Positions 49,150-61,349 of a DNA stretch of 64,000 bases are shown one piece after another (the first letter of the stretch is position 1; each line of letters starts with the position of its first letter). A program made the position numbers and the translations under genes. Below the pieces are notes generated by a model. It was not told where the DNA came from and did not search any database. It saw only the letters and a list, made by a program, of their open reading frames with translations. Source of the stretch: Dioscorea cayenensis subsp. rotundata (taxonomy: Eukaryota > Streptophyta > Magnoliopsida > Dioscoreales > Dioscoreaceae); assembly GCF_009730915.1 (NCBI RefSeq), contig NC_052486.1:20737589-20801588 (forward strand), given 5' to 3'.

Positions 49150-49354
49150 TAGGGTCCGTTTGGTACTTTGCATGGAAACACTTTCCCTGCAAAGTATTTC
49201 CTTGCATTCATTTTCCCTGCATTTACTTTCTCTGTAAAGTAACAATACGTGTTTGGTATGAATCTTAAAAATTGCAATTGAAATACATGCAAAATAAATT
49301 CCTTTGTTTGTTATGAATAACCTTTCCATGCAAAGTTATGTTTATTCTCAATTT
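49150..49354 (+). mobile_element. Left end of a hAT-like MITE, cut by the gap
   Basis: TAGGGTCCGTTTGGTACTTTGC begins at 49150. TAGGG fits the YARNG hAT terminus, and GGGTCCGTTTGGT is a common start of plant hAT MITEs. Inside, TTTGCATGGAAA, CTTTCCCTGCAAAGTA and similar phrases repeat in both orientations. The right end is lost in the run of N. Confidence 0.5.
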
Positions 49355-50354
49355 NNNNNNNNNNNNNNNNNNNNNNNNNNNNNNNNNNNNNNNNNNNNNN
49401 NNNNNNNNNNNNNNNNNNNNNNNNNNNNNNNNNNNNNNNNNNNNNNNNNNNNNNNNNNNNNNNNNNNNNNNNNNNNNNNNNNNNNNNNNNNNNNNNNNNN
49501 NNNNNNNNNNNNNNNNNNNNNNNNNNNNNNNNNNNNNNNNNNNNNNNNNNNNNNNNNNNNNNNNNNNNNNNNNNNNNNNNNNNNNNNNNNNNNNNNNNNN
49601 NNNNNNNNNNNNNNNNNNNNNNNNNNNNNNNNNNNNNNNNNNNNNNNNNNNNNNNNNNNNNNNNNNNNNNNNNNNNNNNNNNNNNNNNNNNNNNNNNNNN
49701 NNNNNNNNNNNNNNNNNNNNNNNNNNNNNNNNNNNNNNNNNNNNNNNNNNNNNNNNNNNNNNNNNNNNNNNNNNNNNNNNNNNNNNNNNNNNNNNNNNNN
49801 NNNNNNNNNNNNNNNNNNNNNNNNNNNNNNNNNNNNNNNNNNNNNNNNNNNNNNNNNNNNNNNNNNNNNNNNNNNNNNNNNNNNNNNNNNNNNNNNNNNN
49901 NNNNNNNNNNNNNNNNNNNNNNNNNNNNNNNNNNNNNNNNNNNNNNNNNNNNNNNNNNNNNNNNNNNNNNNNNNNNNNNNNNNNNNNNNNNNNNNNNNNN
50001 NNNNNNNNNNNNNNNNNNNNNNNNNNNNNNNNNNNNNNNNNNNNNNNNNNNNNNNNNNNNNNNNNNNNNNNNNNNNNNNNNNNNNNNNNNNNNNNNNNNN
50101 NNNNNNNNNNNNNNNNNNNNNNNNNNNNNNNNNNNNNNNNNNNNNNNNNNNNNNNNNNNNNNNNNNNNNNNNNNNNNNNNNNNNNNNNNNNNNNNNNNNN
50201 NNNNNNNNNNNNNNNNNNNNNNNNNNNNNNNNNNNNNNNNNNNNNNNNNNNNNNNNNNNNNNNNNNNNNNNNNNNNNNNNNNNNNNNNNNNNNNNNNNNN
50301 NNNNNNNNNNNNNNNNNNNNNNNNNNNNNNNNNNNNNNNNNNNNNNNNNNNNNN
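49355..50354. other. Assembly gap, exactly 1000 N
   Basis: An unbroken run of 1000 N joins two contigs; the round length suggests an arbitrary placeholder. Reading frames that cross it are artefacts. Order and orientation of the two sides rest on scaffolding alone. Confidence 0.99.
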
Positions 50355-52050
50355 AATGACCCGAGGTTGTTTATTTTTTTTTTTTTTTTTGAACAAGGGA
50401 GGACTTCATGGCGGCCATGAAGGGTTTGCAGCTTCCTCAAGACCTTGGAGAGATCCAAAGCTCATCAAAATGCCTTGTGAGTTTTCCCTTAGTGTTTTGA
50501 AGAATTTAAGGAAAAATTGCTTTTCCCAAAATTTTCTTATTTTTTCATTTTAATTATTTTTTTATGAAGCTTGTTAGTATCTAATCTATAGGTGAGGCCA
50601 TAGGATAAGAAAAGAAAAAAAAAAAGATATGAGTTAAGCGCAAGTGGTGGGCATCTTTTCCGTGGTGAGCACATGGCGCCGTGATGAAAGGTACCTCGTC
50701 GTTTCAATAGGTGGTTGTGTTGTTTGAAAATGTTTCATTTTTGTGCTCTTCATGGAGGGAAAAACTTGATGAAATAGCCAATCAGTTCATGTGTTTTCTG
50801 GAAAGTCCTCAAGAAGAAGCTTGATTAGTATGATGAGTTGAATGCCATCAAGAATTAGTACTAATGGGGTCGGCTATAGCAATGATGGTTTTCAAGGTAA
50901 AAGTCTTAGAAGTCAAGTTTCATTGGTGAGCATGTAGCTTAGGAGGAATGCCAAAACTTTGGTGGAGAATTCACCAAAAAGTTGATTTAAGGTCTATTTG
51001 GTTCATGGAATGTGGCAGCTCCACTATAGGTTTAGATGCCGGGAATTCAAAAGATGGGAGTTACTTTGATGGATATGTTATATTGATTTATTATTTAGTT
51101 TGTTGTATGGATGAGTAAGGATTTGATACAACTAAATTATGAATTACCTAAATAACCTTATATATAATCATTGAACAATAACAAAAACAAATTGCGTAGT
51201 AATTCATCTCCATATTTCTATATAGCTGAATAAGCAAACTATCTGTGCCTATTTTTATTGTTATAATAACCAAACTTCTCGTTCTTAGTATCATTGACAA
51301 AATGATGAAACTACCCCTTAATATATTTTTCTAAAACAAAAAAATAAAATAAATCATCTTGATAAAAAAAAATATATTTTTTAAAGTATTAAGTGTTTTT
51401 TAATTGGGTAGGGGGGGTATTGCATTCCCTTGTGTGAGGAATGTAATAGTACCATCTACTCATGAGGTTCTGATTCAATTATTTCATTGGGTTGTAAAAC
51501 TCATGAGAATCAAACTTGCTTGGAATTCAATGAAAATTAATGTACTGGACACGAGTACCTTACGTAGTCATTAAACTTACCTGGGAATCTGGGAAGATAC
51601 CACAAGCCAAGCGTTCTTTATGAGGGTGTCAAGCCGATCTTAGGAGCTTAGAGGGATCTTCGGGAGCAGTTTCTTCAGGCAACACAACATTATAGCAAAA
51701 GGCCATCTCTAAGAACGAGTGAGGAAGGAGAAACTGTTCAACACAACATCTCGAGTTGGGTTAAATTGCAAGTGTCGAGAGACCAATGCAAAGACTTGAG
51801 ATCTGCTATAGCCATTGCCTATGCAGATGGCAATACAAAGGATTGAAGACAAGGAGGAAAAGAAAATAAGGCAGTAAGCAGGATTTCCCAGAGAAACTGT
51901 AAAGGGTAACATTGGAGGATCAGGCACATTTAGTTCTTGGGAGGCATAATCTTGGAAACGTTTGAAGCTGACGGGGTGTTTCATCTACAACAGACCTCAT
52001 CAAACTCATGAATATTTGAAAAAGGAGAACTCTTTCTGGCCAATTGTTAG
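50355..52050. other. Unrecognised sequence right of the gap
   Basis: A T-run at 50379-50390 is followed by a short frame (GGLHGGHEGFAASSRPW) that I do not recognise. From about 50990 (AAGGTCTATTTGGTTCATGG) the sequence has the flavour of a MITE end. The minus-strand frame at 51709-51984 shows no known motif. No gene can be supported. Confidence 0.4.
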
Positions 52051-52089
52051 CGTTGGATATTGATTCGAACCTCTGTCTCAGAATTGACT

Positions 52090-52700
52090 TGCTTTATTGT
52101 TAGACACTTTCAGGTCTATGACGACTCTTCTCCTTTTAGCTATTATATGGTCAGAGTGGAGATAAATAGCAAAGATTGTGAGGCCATGGTAGACATGGGT
52201 GCAACACTTGACTATGTGTTTGAAAGATGTTTACTGTGTTAGGCTAACTTTTGGAAAAAACCATAAGTGGCATCAAGACAGTGAACTCTAAAGGTGCAAT
52301 TGATTATGGGAATGTCATTCAGTGCCACCCAAAGGTAAAGAGAGTGTAGTGGGCTTACAACCTTGTAGTGGTGCCATTGGATGATTTTGACATCTTAAGT
52401 AATGATTTTTTTCACATTTGCAAAGTGTACGATGATGCCTTACATCTATATCATGGATGAAAGCAACCCTTGCTTCCTTGATGGAGTGAAGCAAACTAAG
52501 TTAAAGAAATATAAGGCGTTCTTGTTATCAACCATAAAAATGAAGTATGAATTAAAATGGGGGAGAGACAACAGATCTTATTGCATCGTTATTGGAAGTC
52601 AAGGTTGATGAGGAGATTGAAGTCTTGGACAAAGGTGCATCAATGTTGGAGGAGTATAGGGATGTGATACCTGATGTACTTTTTAAGGTAGAGAACTGAG
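52090..52700 (+). mobile_element. Ty3/gypsy fragment: protease and start of reverse transcriptase
   Basis: VRVEINSKDCEAMVDMGATLDYV (about 52150-52220) is a decayed retropepsin, with the catalytic DTGAT now DMGAT. It is followed by NLVVVPLDDFDIL (about 52350), the pre-RT segment MDESNPCFLDG (about 52455) and LEEYRDVIPDVL (about 52650), which in intact elements leads into the reverse transcriptase. Stops and frameshifts break it throughout and the RT itself is missing. Confidence 0.7.
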
Positions 52701-53517
52701 CATAATTCAGCGAAGTCCCTTAACAATAGTCAAATTTGAAAATTCAGCAAACTTAAAAGACCATCTTATTAAGGTTAGAGAACTTAGTATAATTAGGAGA
52801 TAAAGTAAAAATAACGGAACTTTGATGATCGTGAAAGGTGGCTACTTGTGTTTATTTAGTCTCACGCAGTAGGAAAACCCTGATTTGATACTGATTGTTG
52901 CTGCTTGTTGTTGACTCAATGTTGATATATTACTGATTTGATATTGATGTATTGCTGATTTTTTTATTTGTTGAATTTCTGTTGTTATGACAACTCCCTG
53001 CTCCTCTGAGAAAACCTTACCATCAAGGTGGAATATCAGGAAAAGGAAAGACAAGGGCGTCATGGTCCTCCCATCCCATGTTGCTTTTTGGCTCTAGGAT
53101 GGCTCAAGAATAAGAATTTATGTCTAGTGACAATCATGGATTCTATGCTAGCAGCGATCTAGCACTTCCATTGGAAGATGTGGTTGATCTTCAATGAACA
53201 TGGGAGATAAACTAGAAGTGGCAAAAGATGTACCTCAGAAAAGGTTTGTTTGGACACATGTGAAACATTATGAATATGTGCTCCAAGAACAAGTTGCAGT
53301 CTATAAGTCACTGAACGAATCTTTTTCGATTATCTTGAAAGGACTATATAAAGTAGGGAACAACTTGAAAGGAAAAAAAAGGGAAAAAAGAAAAAAAAGA
53401 AAAAAAATCTCATGATAGAAACTTGTTAGTACTTTGGTAGTCAAAGCAGAACATGTTGGTAGTCGATGAACAACTTAGTTACCAACAAAAAAAAAAATTC
53501 TCCTTATTTACTGATTG

Positions 53518-53665
53518 TAATTGTTAGAGTTATGTTATAATTTATATTTAGTTAATGGGCCATATTGGGTCCATACCACAAAACCCTAATATTTCTCTAT
53601 ATATACCCTTGTACTATTTTACTAATGAAATAAACAAACTATTGTTCCTATCTTCACAGTAATAT
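53518..53665 (+). mobile_element. Possible LTR piece
   Basis: TGTTAGAGTTATG at 53523 opens a stretch with a TATA-type sequence (TCTCTATATATACCC, about 53595) and then ACTAATGAAATAAAC (about 53620). This order is typical of the promoter and polyadenylation part of a plant LTR. Ends and partner LTR were not found. Confidence 0.35.
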
Positions 53666-53889
53666 TGCTTCATGTGGTTTTGGGCAAAGTGTTGCTTCAA
53701 AGTTTTCAAATGCTCATCTCATTCTACTAACTTAGTTCACCTCCTCTTCCCTAGGAAGCCCTTTAATATAGGAAGGTGTGGCAGATGGTGGGCAGCCATG
53801 TAATGCTTGTAATGATGGCATATGTTGATGGTGGAGTGGTGAGATGTATCATAGGACCATTTTACAATAGTATAACATTGGAGTACGTC

Positions 53890-54430
53890 TTGAAAGTTAA
53901 TTCAAGGGCTTGATTGACTGTTAGTTTGTGGATGATATGCTGTTAACATCCTGGAATTTGTTCCTTGTAAAGAAAATAACTCTTGCCAAAAAGAAGAAAG
54001 AAATAGTCTATCTTGATTGCTTTCAATTGATCTACACACAATATGGAGCTTGGCTGCGCTCTTCACATAACCTTTGGCTACTTTTTGTGCAGTATAAACT
54101 GTCCGAGAGTAAGGAAATCTGTATACTTGGTCAACCAATCCTCTACCACCAAGATGGTAGTCTTTCCTCTACTTCTAGGCAACCCTTGGATGAAGTCCAC
54201 AGCTATGTCCTCCCATACCTGATTTGGTATAGGAAGGAGTTGAATTGGGCTTGCTTGTTTGGTGGCTTCATACTTCATCATCTGACTTAGTTCACATTTT
54301 GCTGCAGATTGGCGCATCCTTCAATGTGCTGGGCCAATAAACACTGTCCTTGATATGCTTGTAGATCTTCAAGTTGCCTCCATGACCAGCTATAGGATCA
54401 TAATTTAAGTGGTTGATGATGAAATGACAA
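53890..54430 (-). mobile_element. Ty3/gypsy integrase fragment, inverted relative to the protease piece
   Basis: On the minus strand: a zinc-finger remnant (GHGGNLKIYKHIKDSVYW, about 54380-54430, with CELSQMMKYEA following), then PNQVWEDIAVDFIQGLPRS (about 54170-54230, holding the first catalytic Asp), a damaged second site (ESNQDRLFLSSFWQELF, about 53990-54030), and TAYHPQTNSQSS (about 53905-53940), where the usual TDGQTE with the catalytic Glu is lost. At least two frame changes are needed. It is dead and probably belongs to another insertion than 52090-52700. Confidence 0.75.
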
Positions 54431-56045
54431 TGTGATAATGTAGCTCCAAGCTATATCCACCTTTGTGACACAGGAAGGGTGGCCAGCTCACGTTATTCAA
54501 CATATTAGATGTATAATTGTTCATCTTCTGTTTCATTGCCATTATATGTGGATCTTTGGCCTAATCCTTGACAATGTCATTAAGAAAGGGAAAAATAGGA
54601 GTAGATCAATAAGCACATTCCATGTGAAATTCATGAAAGAGGATCATTGCCTAAATTTTATAAGCTATTTATTTCATAGTCATATCCTAGGAGGTCAAAA
54701 GCCATTTATGTTGCCTGGTTGTGGCTATTCTTTGCTCCAAATTATATTATAGAGGATGTTGGTCAGTTCGAATGATGAACTTGGATTGATCTTGAACTTT
54801 TGGGCCAAGATTTTGGGTGTTTCTTGGTATGAATCACCATAATGAAATGTTTACCTAAGTTGAATGCTGAGTTAAAAGGATTCAAGGTTTTCAAGAGGAA
54901 TTGAAGATTGACATCGTTTGTTTTTTGCAATTTCGTGAGATTATTTTAGAGTGTTTCTTTGAATGCCTAGGTGCCACCACTCAAGATTGGGCAGAGTGGT
55001 GATGAAGTCATTTAAAAAATATTTATGCAGGCTAGCTCAGCAAGAAAATTTGATGCGAGTATGATGGCCCTACGGTCTGACTATATGAAGTAAAGAAAAA
55101 TTAAAAATATAATGATTTTGGCTGCATGGATTTGATAGGTTTTAGGTGTTAGATACAACCAAATATATATTATCTAGGCCCTGATGCAATGCAAAAGCTT
55201 GAGCTAATAGGGTGAGGAGAGCCCCAAACTTACATATTCAAGTCCAAACTTTCTATATCAACCAGTGTGAGACTATTGGTTACTTTTCTAAGCTTGCTAT
55301 TTTTAATGATGAAAGATTCCTTTTTTAAATCCTTTTTTCTTGTTGCCCATTCCAATGTTTCATGCTTTCATGCAAATTTTGAGTACTTTTGCGTGCCTGA
55401 TATGCAAAAGTACTCTTTGTTTTTTTAATTACCATAACGACCTTTTCTTAAATTGGAATAAATTTTATTTCATTCAGAGCTCTTCTAGCTACATTAATGA
55501 TCCAATTGAAAATTTTTTCTCAGTTGTATGACTTGTATATCAGTAGGGGGAAAAAATTCATCAGGAAATGCATCAGATGGCATCTGTGAAAACTTTAGCT
55601 CAATCAATGCACTGACTAATCAGTGGTTGGAAATCATACCATAAATTATGATTGGATTATGCTATAAGGTTGCTTAGAGCAGGGATCCTGCCTCCCACTT
55701 GTTTCAGTGAAGGTTATATTTATCTTATGAATTATGCAAAAGAGTCTATATATTTGGCTCAAACCACCCATGACTCCTGCTTGCAGAAAAGGGACCTTTG
55801 TTATGCAGCATATAAAATTAGAGTCGTAATTATATACCTCTCAACTTGTTCCTTGATGTAAATTGGCTCTTGAATTCTTTTAGAGAATCTATGAGGATTG
55901 TTCTTGTGAATTGATATTTTCTTCTTCACTCTTTATGACTCTCCTAATCAAAAGGAGCATGTGTTGAATATGCATTTAATCATATGAGGATCCACCCATT
56001 CTAAGCCTAGTTCTATTGTGACATGTTAGTGCTCTTGTTGTACAG
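54431..56045. other. Unassigned sequence, probably intron plus retroelement debris
   Basis: I looked here for the preceding exons of cofactor D and found none. The frame at 54465-54752 and those at 55340-55861 have no known motif. The last part up to the acceptor CAG at 56043-56045 is ordinary intron-like sequence. Confidence 0.4.
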
Positions 56046-56445
56046 AGAAACAAAGAATATTGGCTGGTGTTGTTCCTGCAATTGAAAAAGCTCGCCTTTA
56101 TAGGGGTAAGGGAGGAGAAATCATGCGTTCTGCTGTTTCAAGATACATTGAGTGTATTTCTCGTTCCAAAGTTTCTTTGATGGAGAAAACTAAAAAGAGC
56201 TTACTTGATACTCTTTATGAGAATATGAGACATCCCAATGCTCAGATACAGGTAAACTTCAGGTTACTCTGTTTCATCCTTGCACTATTTTTGGAGTTCT
56301 ACTATTGGCATTAGCAAGTACATAAATTATAATTCCCAAGATTTCTTGTTATTTGCTTAAGTGTAACTTCTTCTCAAATTTTTGTCATTCTAATTTCTAA
56401 AGGTATTCCTTTTTTATTTTTATTTTTTTTAAATTTATTATTTAT

Positions 56446-56479
<34 letters not shown>

Positions 56480-59400
56480 CTCACTGAGTGTTGATTACTA
56501 TAACCTAAATTCATTTTTTAGTGTGCCGCTGTTGATGCACTGAAGTATTTTATTCCGGCTTACCTTGACTCCGTGATAGTTGGCAATAATATAATTTCCA
56601 AGTACCTGGCCCTCTTGGATGATTCTAATGTTGCTGCACGAAGAGGTTCAGCATTGGCTTTTGGTGTTTTACCTTATGAATTCCTGGCTTTGCGATGGAA
56701 AGTTATACTAGCTAAACTTTGTAGCTCTTGCCTGATTCAGGTACTATCCAGTTGCTATAAAGTCAGGCCTTAGAATTATTCTAATAATTCTTATGTGGCT
56801 ATGTCAATGTTATTGCAAATGCAGGATAAACCTGAAGATCCAGATGTTGAAACACGCGTGAATGCCATTCAGGGGCTAGTATCTGTTTGTGAAACATTAA
56901 CAATAGGTTCTCCTGGTCCATTTTTTGAAGAAGAGGCCTCTCTTTACTCACGGATAAGGTGCGATGTACTGGGAACTTCATTTAAGGCTCTTGATGACTA
57001 CTCTGTTGACAACAGAGGTGATGTGGGCTCTTGGGTACGAGAAGCTGCTATGAATGGCCTGGAGAGATGTGCTTATATCCTCTGCAAGAGAGACTCCGTG
57101 AACTCCTTAAAGGCAAATCATGATGAACATCAATCTGCGGTGCCTGAACCATACTTGGTTACAGAAGATCCAGTGTCCTCAATGTTTGATGCAGATATTG
57201 CTACCAACTTGGTTGGAGGCCTTGCAAAGCAAGCAGTTGAAAAACTTGATAAACTGAGAGAAGTGTCTTGTAAGATTCTCCAAAGGATATTGTACAATCA
57301 AAGCTATCTCATCCCATTCATACCTCATCGAGACGTATTGGAGGATATTATTCCCAACAAAACAGATCTAATGTGGGGGGTATGTTTATTATGTTTTTCA
57401 CTTCCTAATTCTCCCATGATATAACATGATAATGGTTGCTTTTTGGAAATTTACTTGGGTACTGACTTGCTTATCTGAGATTTACTCTTCAGACATACCT
57501 GTACTGGTTGCATTTAAATGTAACTATAGTGGTTTTCCTTTTTATAGGCCACACTTTTACTGATTATATGTATTATAGTTTCCCCAATTATACTTCTTGA
57601 GGATGTATGTTACAATTCCCTCTTTTTTTTTTTTGAAAATACCTAATGTTGTGTAGAATTTGATATATTTTGCCTATGCAATAACAATAATCGGTCATAG
57701 GACAAGGACAGCAGTTTATTATAATAATGTGAATCATGTTCAAATCAGTACATCAATATGCTGATAGATTTTATATACACCATGAGCTCATGTACAAAAT
57801 TTGTCATCCCTCTTGTTTTTAACATGTTCATGCAAATTTCGATACTGACATATTTTTGAACATTTTATGCAGATGCGCTCTGTTTCTTACCCACGATTAG
57901 TTAAGCTGCTTCAGTTCAGCTGCTATAGCAGGCATGTTCTTTCTGGGCTTGTTGTCTCTGTAGGTGGACTGCAAGAATCCTTGCAGAAGATGGCATTGTC
58001 TGCTTTGTTAGAGTATGTTAATGTTTTAGAAGCTGATTCAAATGAGAAGAGAAATACTAGGGAGCATTTGCTGAGCTGTGATTTTCTTTGGATTCTTCAA
58101 CAGTATCAGAAATGTGATAGGGTTATAACACCCACTTTGAAGGTAAACATACTGTCATGATTTATACTTGTTGTCGATTAACAATTTAGTATGCCAGGCA
58201 ACCTATAATTATTATTGTTGGGGTTGTGGTGTTCATTGCTGCTGTTATGCTTACTCTTTGTTGCTAGTGGAACAAGGAATTTTTCTTTAAGCCAGTTTTC
58301 AACATGTGCAATGTCTCTTAACTGGCTAACTGGTTGATATTGCTGCTTTGATGTGTTCTAATCCTAGAAGTTATTTGCTCTATAGTTTGTGCCATCATGA
58401 CTATTTGACAACTCACAACTTGTATGTATTACTGTGTTTTGGGAGATTTGCTTGCTTACTTATATTACAATAACAACAAGCCATTAGTCTCAATTATTTA
58501 GGGTCTGCTACATGAATCCTTCGCTTTCACCAAGGGTGAAAAGACTACTATTATATCACTGCGTAAAGTTTCTGTTAAGCATTTGTTAGGTCTTTTCCTC
58601 TTTTACAACCTTCCACTTGGAGAGCTTCCGTCTTCATTGCGGGGGCATCTACAGGTTGTCTAAGGACATGCATATATCATCTTAATCAATTCTGTTTTGA
58701 CAGGTGCCATTCCCAACCAATATCGAATAAATTCATACCTTAATTTGTTGTTCCGAGTAATGTCTAGCATCCATCTCAACATTCCCATCTCAACTACGCC
58801 CGTCCTTTGAGTATATTGCCAACATTCTGACTCATGTCATAGCTGGCTTAACAACCATTTTATAAGGATGCTTGCTTATGTACCTGCTTCAATTTTTAGG
58901 GATACTTGAATTGACATCTATATCAATGATGTGGCTAATCAAAGTTTAGTCAAATTTAATCCAAATATTAGAGAAGAACAAGAAGGGGAAGGCAAATTTT
59001 ACAAGGAATGCAGAGTAGATAGAATTCCTTGTTTATTGGAAGCTTTGTTTGAACATTACAATTCCCAATTGTGGAACCTTTTTCAATCATATAGAGAATT
59101 AAAATATAAAGATGGAGCAGCCAAATATGTATTCTCTCTTCTAATGTTATCTTGTTTTGAAACTTTTCATGTGCAATATGCAAACAGCAATAATTGTGTC
59201 ATTGTAAAACAAATCTAATTAGCTGAACATTCTCCTCTCCTTGTGATTTTCTTTTTGTCATCTCTTAAATGTAGAGATATATATCTATTAGAAGCCTTTT
59301 CTTCTTCCTCTTTCTTCCTATTATTATTATTATTGAATGTAGATATCATTCATTGTTACCAATCAATGATGGTGACTAATTTCCTAGTGATAGTCACTAT

Positions 59401-60475
59401 TATTAAATCATAGTCGAAAAAGGTAAATAAAGCAATCATGCTGACTATTATATATTTGCATGGCATCTTGCACTTCATTTGAAAGGCTATGCGGTCATTT
59501 TGTTATCTAGTTTTGACAAGGATCTTTGATGTTTTGGCAGACAATTGAGATACTTCTAAGCAAAAAGGTGTTTCTGGATATGGAGGTTAGTTTTCACCTT
59601 GCAATGCAATGTTAATGTCTTTTAATGATTCATAATGGAGCTTACATAATTATCACATGAAATAAAATGTAAAAATTAAATTTTGATAGCTTTTACTATG
59701 TTGCAGTTTTACTTAACATTGATCAATGAAATCTAAATTAGTTAATAGAGTAATTTCTTCAATAGATTTATGTGATTTTTAATATGAAGTTCAGAAATAT
59801 CCTCTTCAAATTATGTATTCTTTAGAAATTCAACAAAAATATTCAGATTGCCAGCGAGTATTTGTGATAATGGCTCCTGAAAACAGGATCACACTCAGAA
59901 CTTCGGTGCTGCAGTTTTGGATTCTCTACAAGTTGAATTGAAAGGGTCCAAGGACTTCACCAAATTATGCTCAGGCCTGTCAATTATCGGATACTATGCT
60001 TCACTTCAAGAATCAATCAGCTCTCGAGCATTCCTCCGGCTCCTATCTTTCCTTACCCATCGTTACCCGAAGGTAACATAACTGAATCTACACATTCTTG
60101 TTGCATATAAGAGGAAAAAAAATAAAATGATCCTCGTGCAAGGAATCATTTGTTACCGTATATATTTCAATTTTCCAGATTCGTAAAGCTGCTGCAGATC
60201 AGGTTTACCTAGCACTGCTGCAGAACACAAACATCATCGGAGATGACAAAATGGACATGGCACTTGAAGTTGTTTCGGAGACATGTTGGGATGGTGCTTT
60301 GGAGGAAGCAAAGCAGGGGAGATTACGGCTCTCGGATTTTGCTGGTTTGGAATCTGATTCTTCTATTCTCAGAGCAACTACAATTCATGAATCAACACAA
60401 GGAAAGGTTGAAAGAACATCCGGAGTTGATGAAAATGAGACTTATTCTTCATTGGTTGGTGCAGCAGGATTCTAA
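56046..60475 (+). CDS. TFCD: Tubulin-folding cofactor D, C-terminal half, seven exons
   Basis: Cofactor D captures beta-tubulin and, with cofactors C and E, drives alpha/beta-tubulin dimer assembly; the plant gene is known as TITAN1/CHAMPIGNON-type. Exons are 56046-56251, 56522-56740, 56825-57379, 57873-58142, 59541-59585, 59887-60072 and 60179-60475, all GT-AG and in phase, encoding about 590 residues and ending in GAAGF. Family blocks in order: [151 protein letters not shown]. The protein is built of HEAT-like helices. The first exon starts mid-codon, so about 650 N-terminal residues are missing; none are visible between the gap and 56046. Confidence 0.92.
58480..58810. repeat. Possible degenerate SINE-like repeat in a cofactor D intron
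   Basis: ATTAGTCTCAATTATTTAGGGTCTGCTACATGAATCC (58489 on) followed by CATCCATCTCAACATTCC-type text near 58770 resembles a widespread plant repeat containing GGGGTCGGCTACATGAATCC. Ends are not clear. This is a comparison from memory. Confidence 0.35.
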
Positions 60476-61349
60476 CCATCTTTGATTTCAACATTATGTA
60501 TGATTTATTTGCTTGTGCTCACTGTTCATATCTTGTTACACTAGTGACATGTATTGTGTTATATCTTGTCATGTTTTTTATTTTGGCCCCTCAAATAGGC
60601 ACATTGTTCATCTTTTGCCTTTGAATTTGACTTTTTTTCGTTAAGCACCTTATGCTAACGTGGCAGTCACATTAATGGGTCAAAATAAATATGCTTTTCT
60701 GGAAAGAGCCAGAACAAACAATGATTGGATGCACAGGTTATAGGTAGACTAAACCTTTTTCATTCCAGCCAAAATTTGAAATTTGATTTTGTGAATTAAG
60801 TGTCATTGTGTGATTTGCATATCTTATCAGACTAAGTGTAATTGTCAATAATAATTATTAAGATTTATTTAATATTAGTATATTTCCATGAAATTTTGAG
60901 CCCACATGAACTCCATGAAATTGCACATGAAGATATGCAATGGTCTTTCTCACACGATATACTTCACAAATAAATACATGTGCTAAACATATTGCAAATT
61001 ATATACAAAAAAAAAAAATTACAAACAAAAACAAAAAAAAATGTACGCATTTATTGATTTTATACAGTACAGGTTACAAATGGAAAATCAATCAAAACAG
61101 AATAGTTCAAAAAGATTATGACAATTATCAAGCACAGCAGAGCAAATGCAAGAAATCCAAAATCATCTTCAGTTAATGTTTAAATGACAAAGCACAACAG
61201 GCTGATGAAAGAAATGGTAATCAAGGGTGAAAAAAGAAGCAACTATATAGTATCATCCCCCCAGATTTAAGGGATGAATTGTTCTCCTGACCTCACCTCC
61301 CGAAAAATTGTTCATAAACTTGTATAATGCTGCTCAATGCAGGATGTGA
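60476..61349. other. Spacer between convergent genes
   Basis: It holds the 3' untranslated regions of cofactor D (plus) and the aminopeptidase (minus). It is AT-rich, with an A-run at 61008-61040. No further gene is seen. Confidence 0.55.

Noticed and set aside
49265..50458. Four long reading frames across 49265-50458
   Set aside because: They consist almost entirely of N and are artefacts of the gap.
58931..59218. 95-codon frame in a cofactor D intron
   Set aside because: It has no known domain, and the flanking exons join perfectly without it (PTLK to TIEILL).
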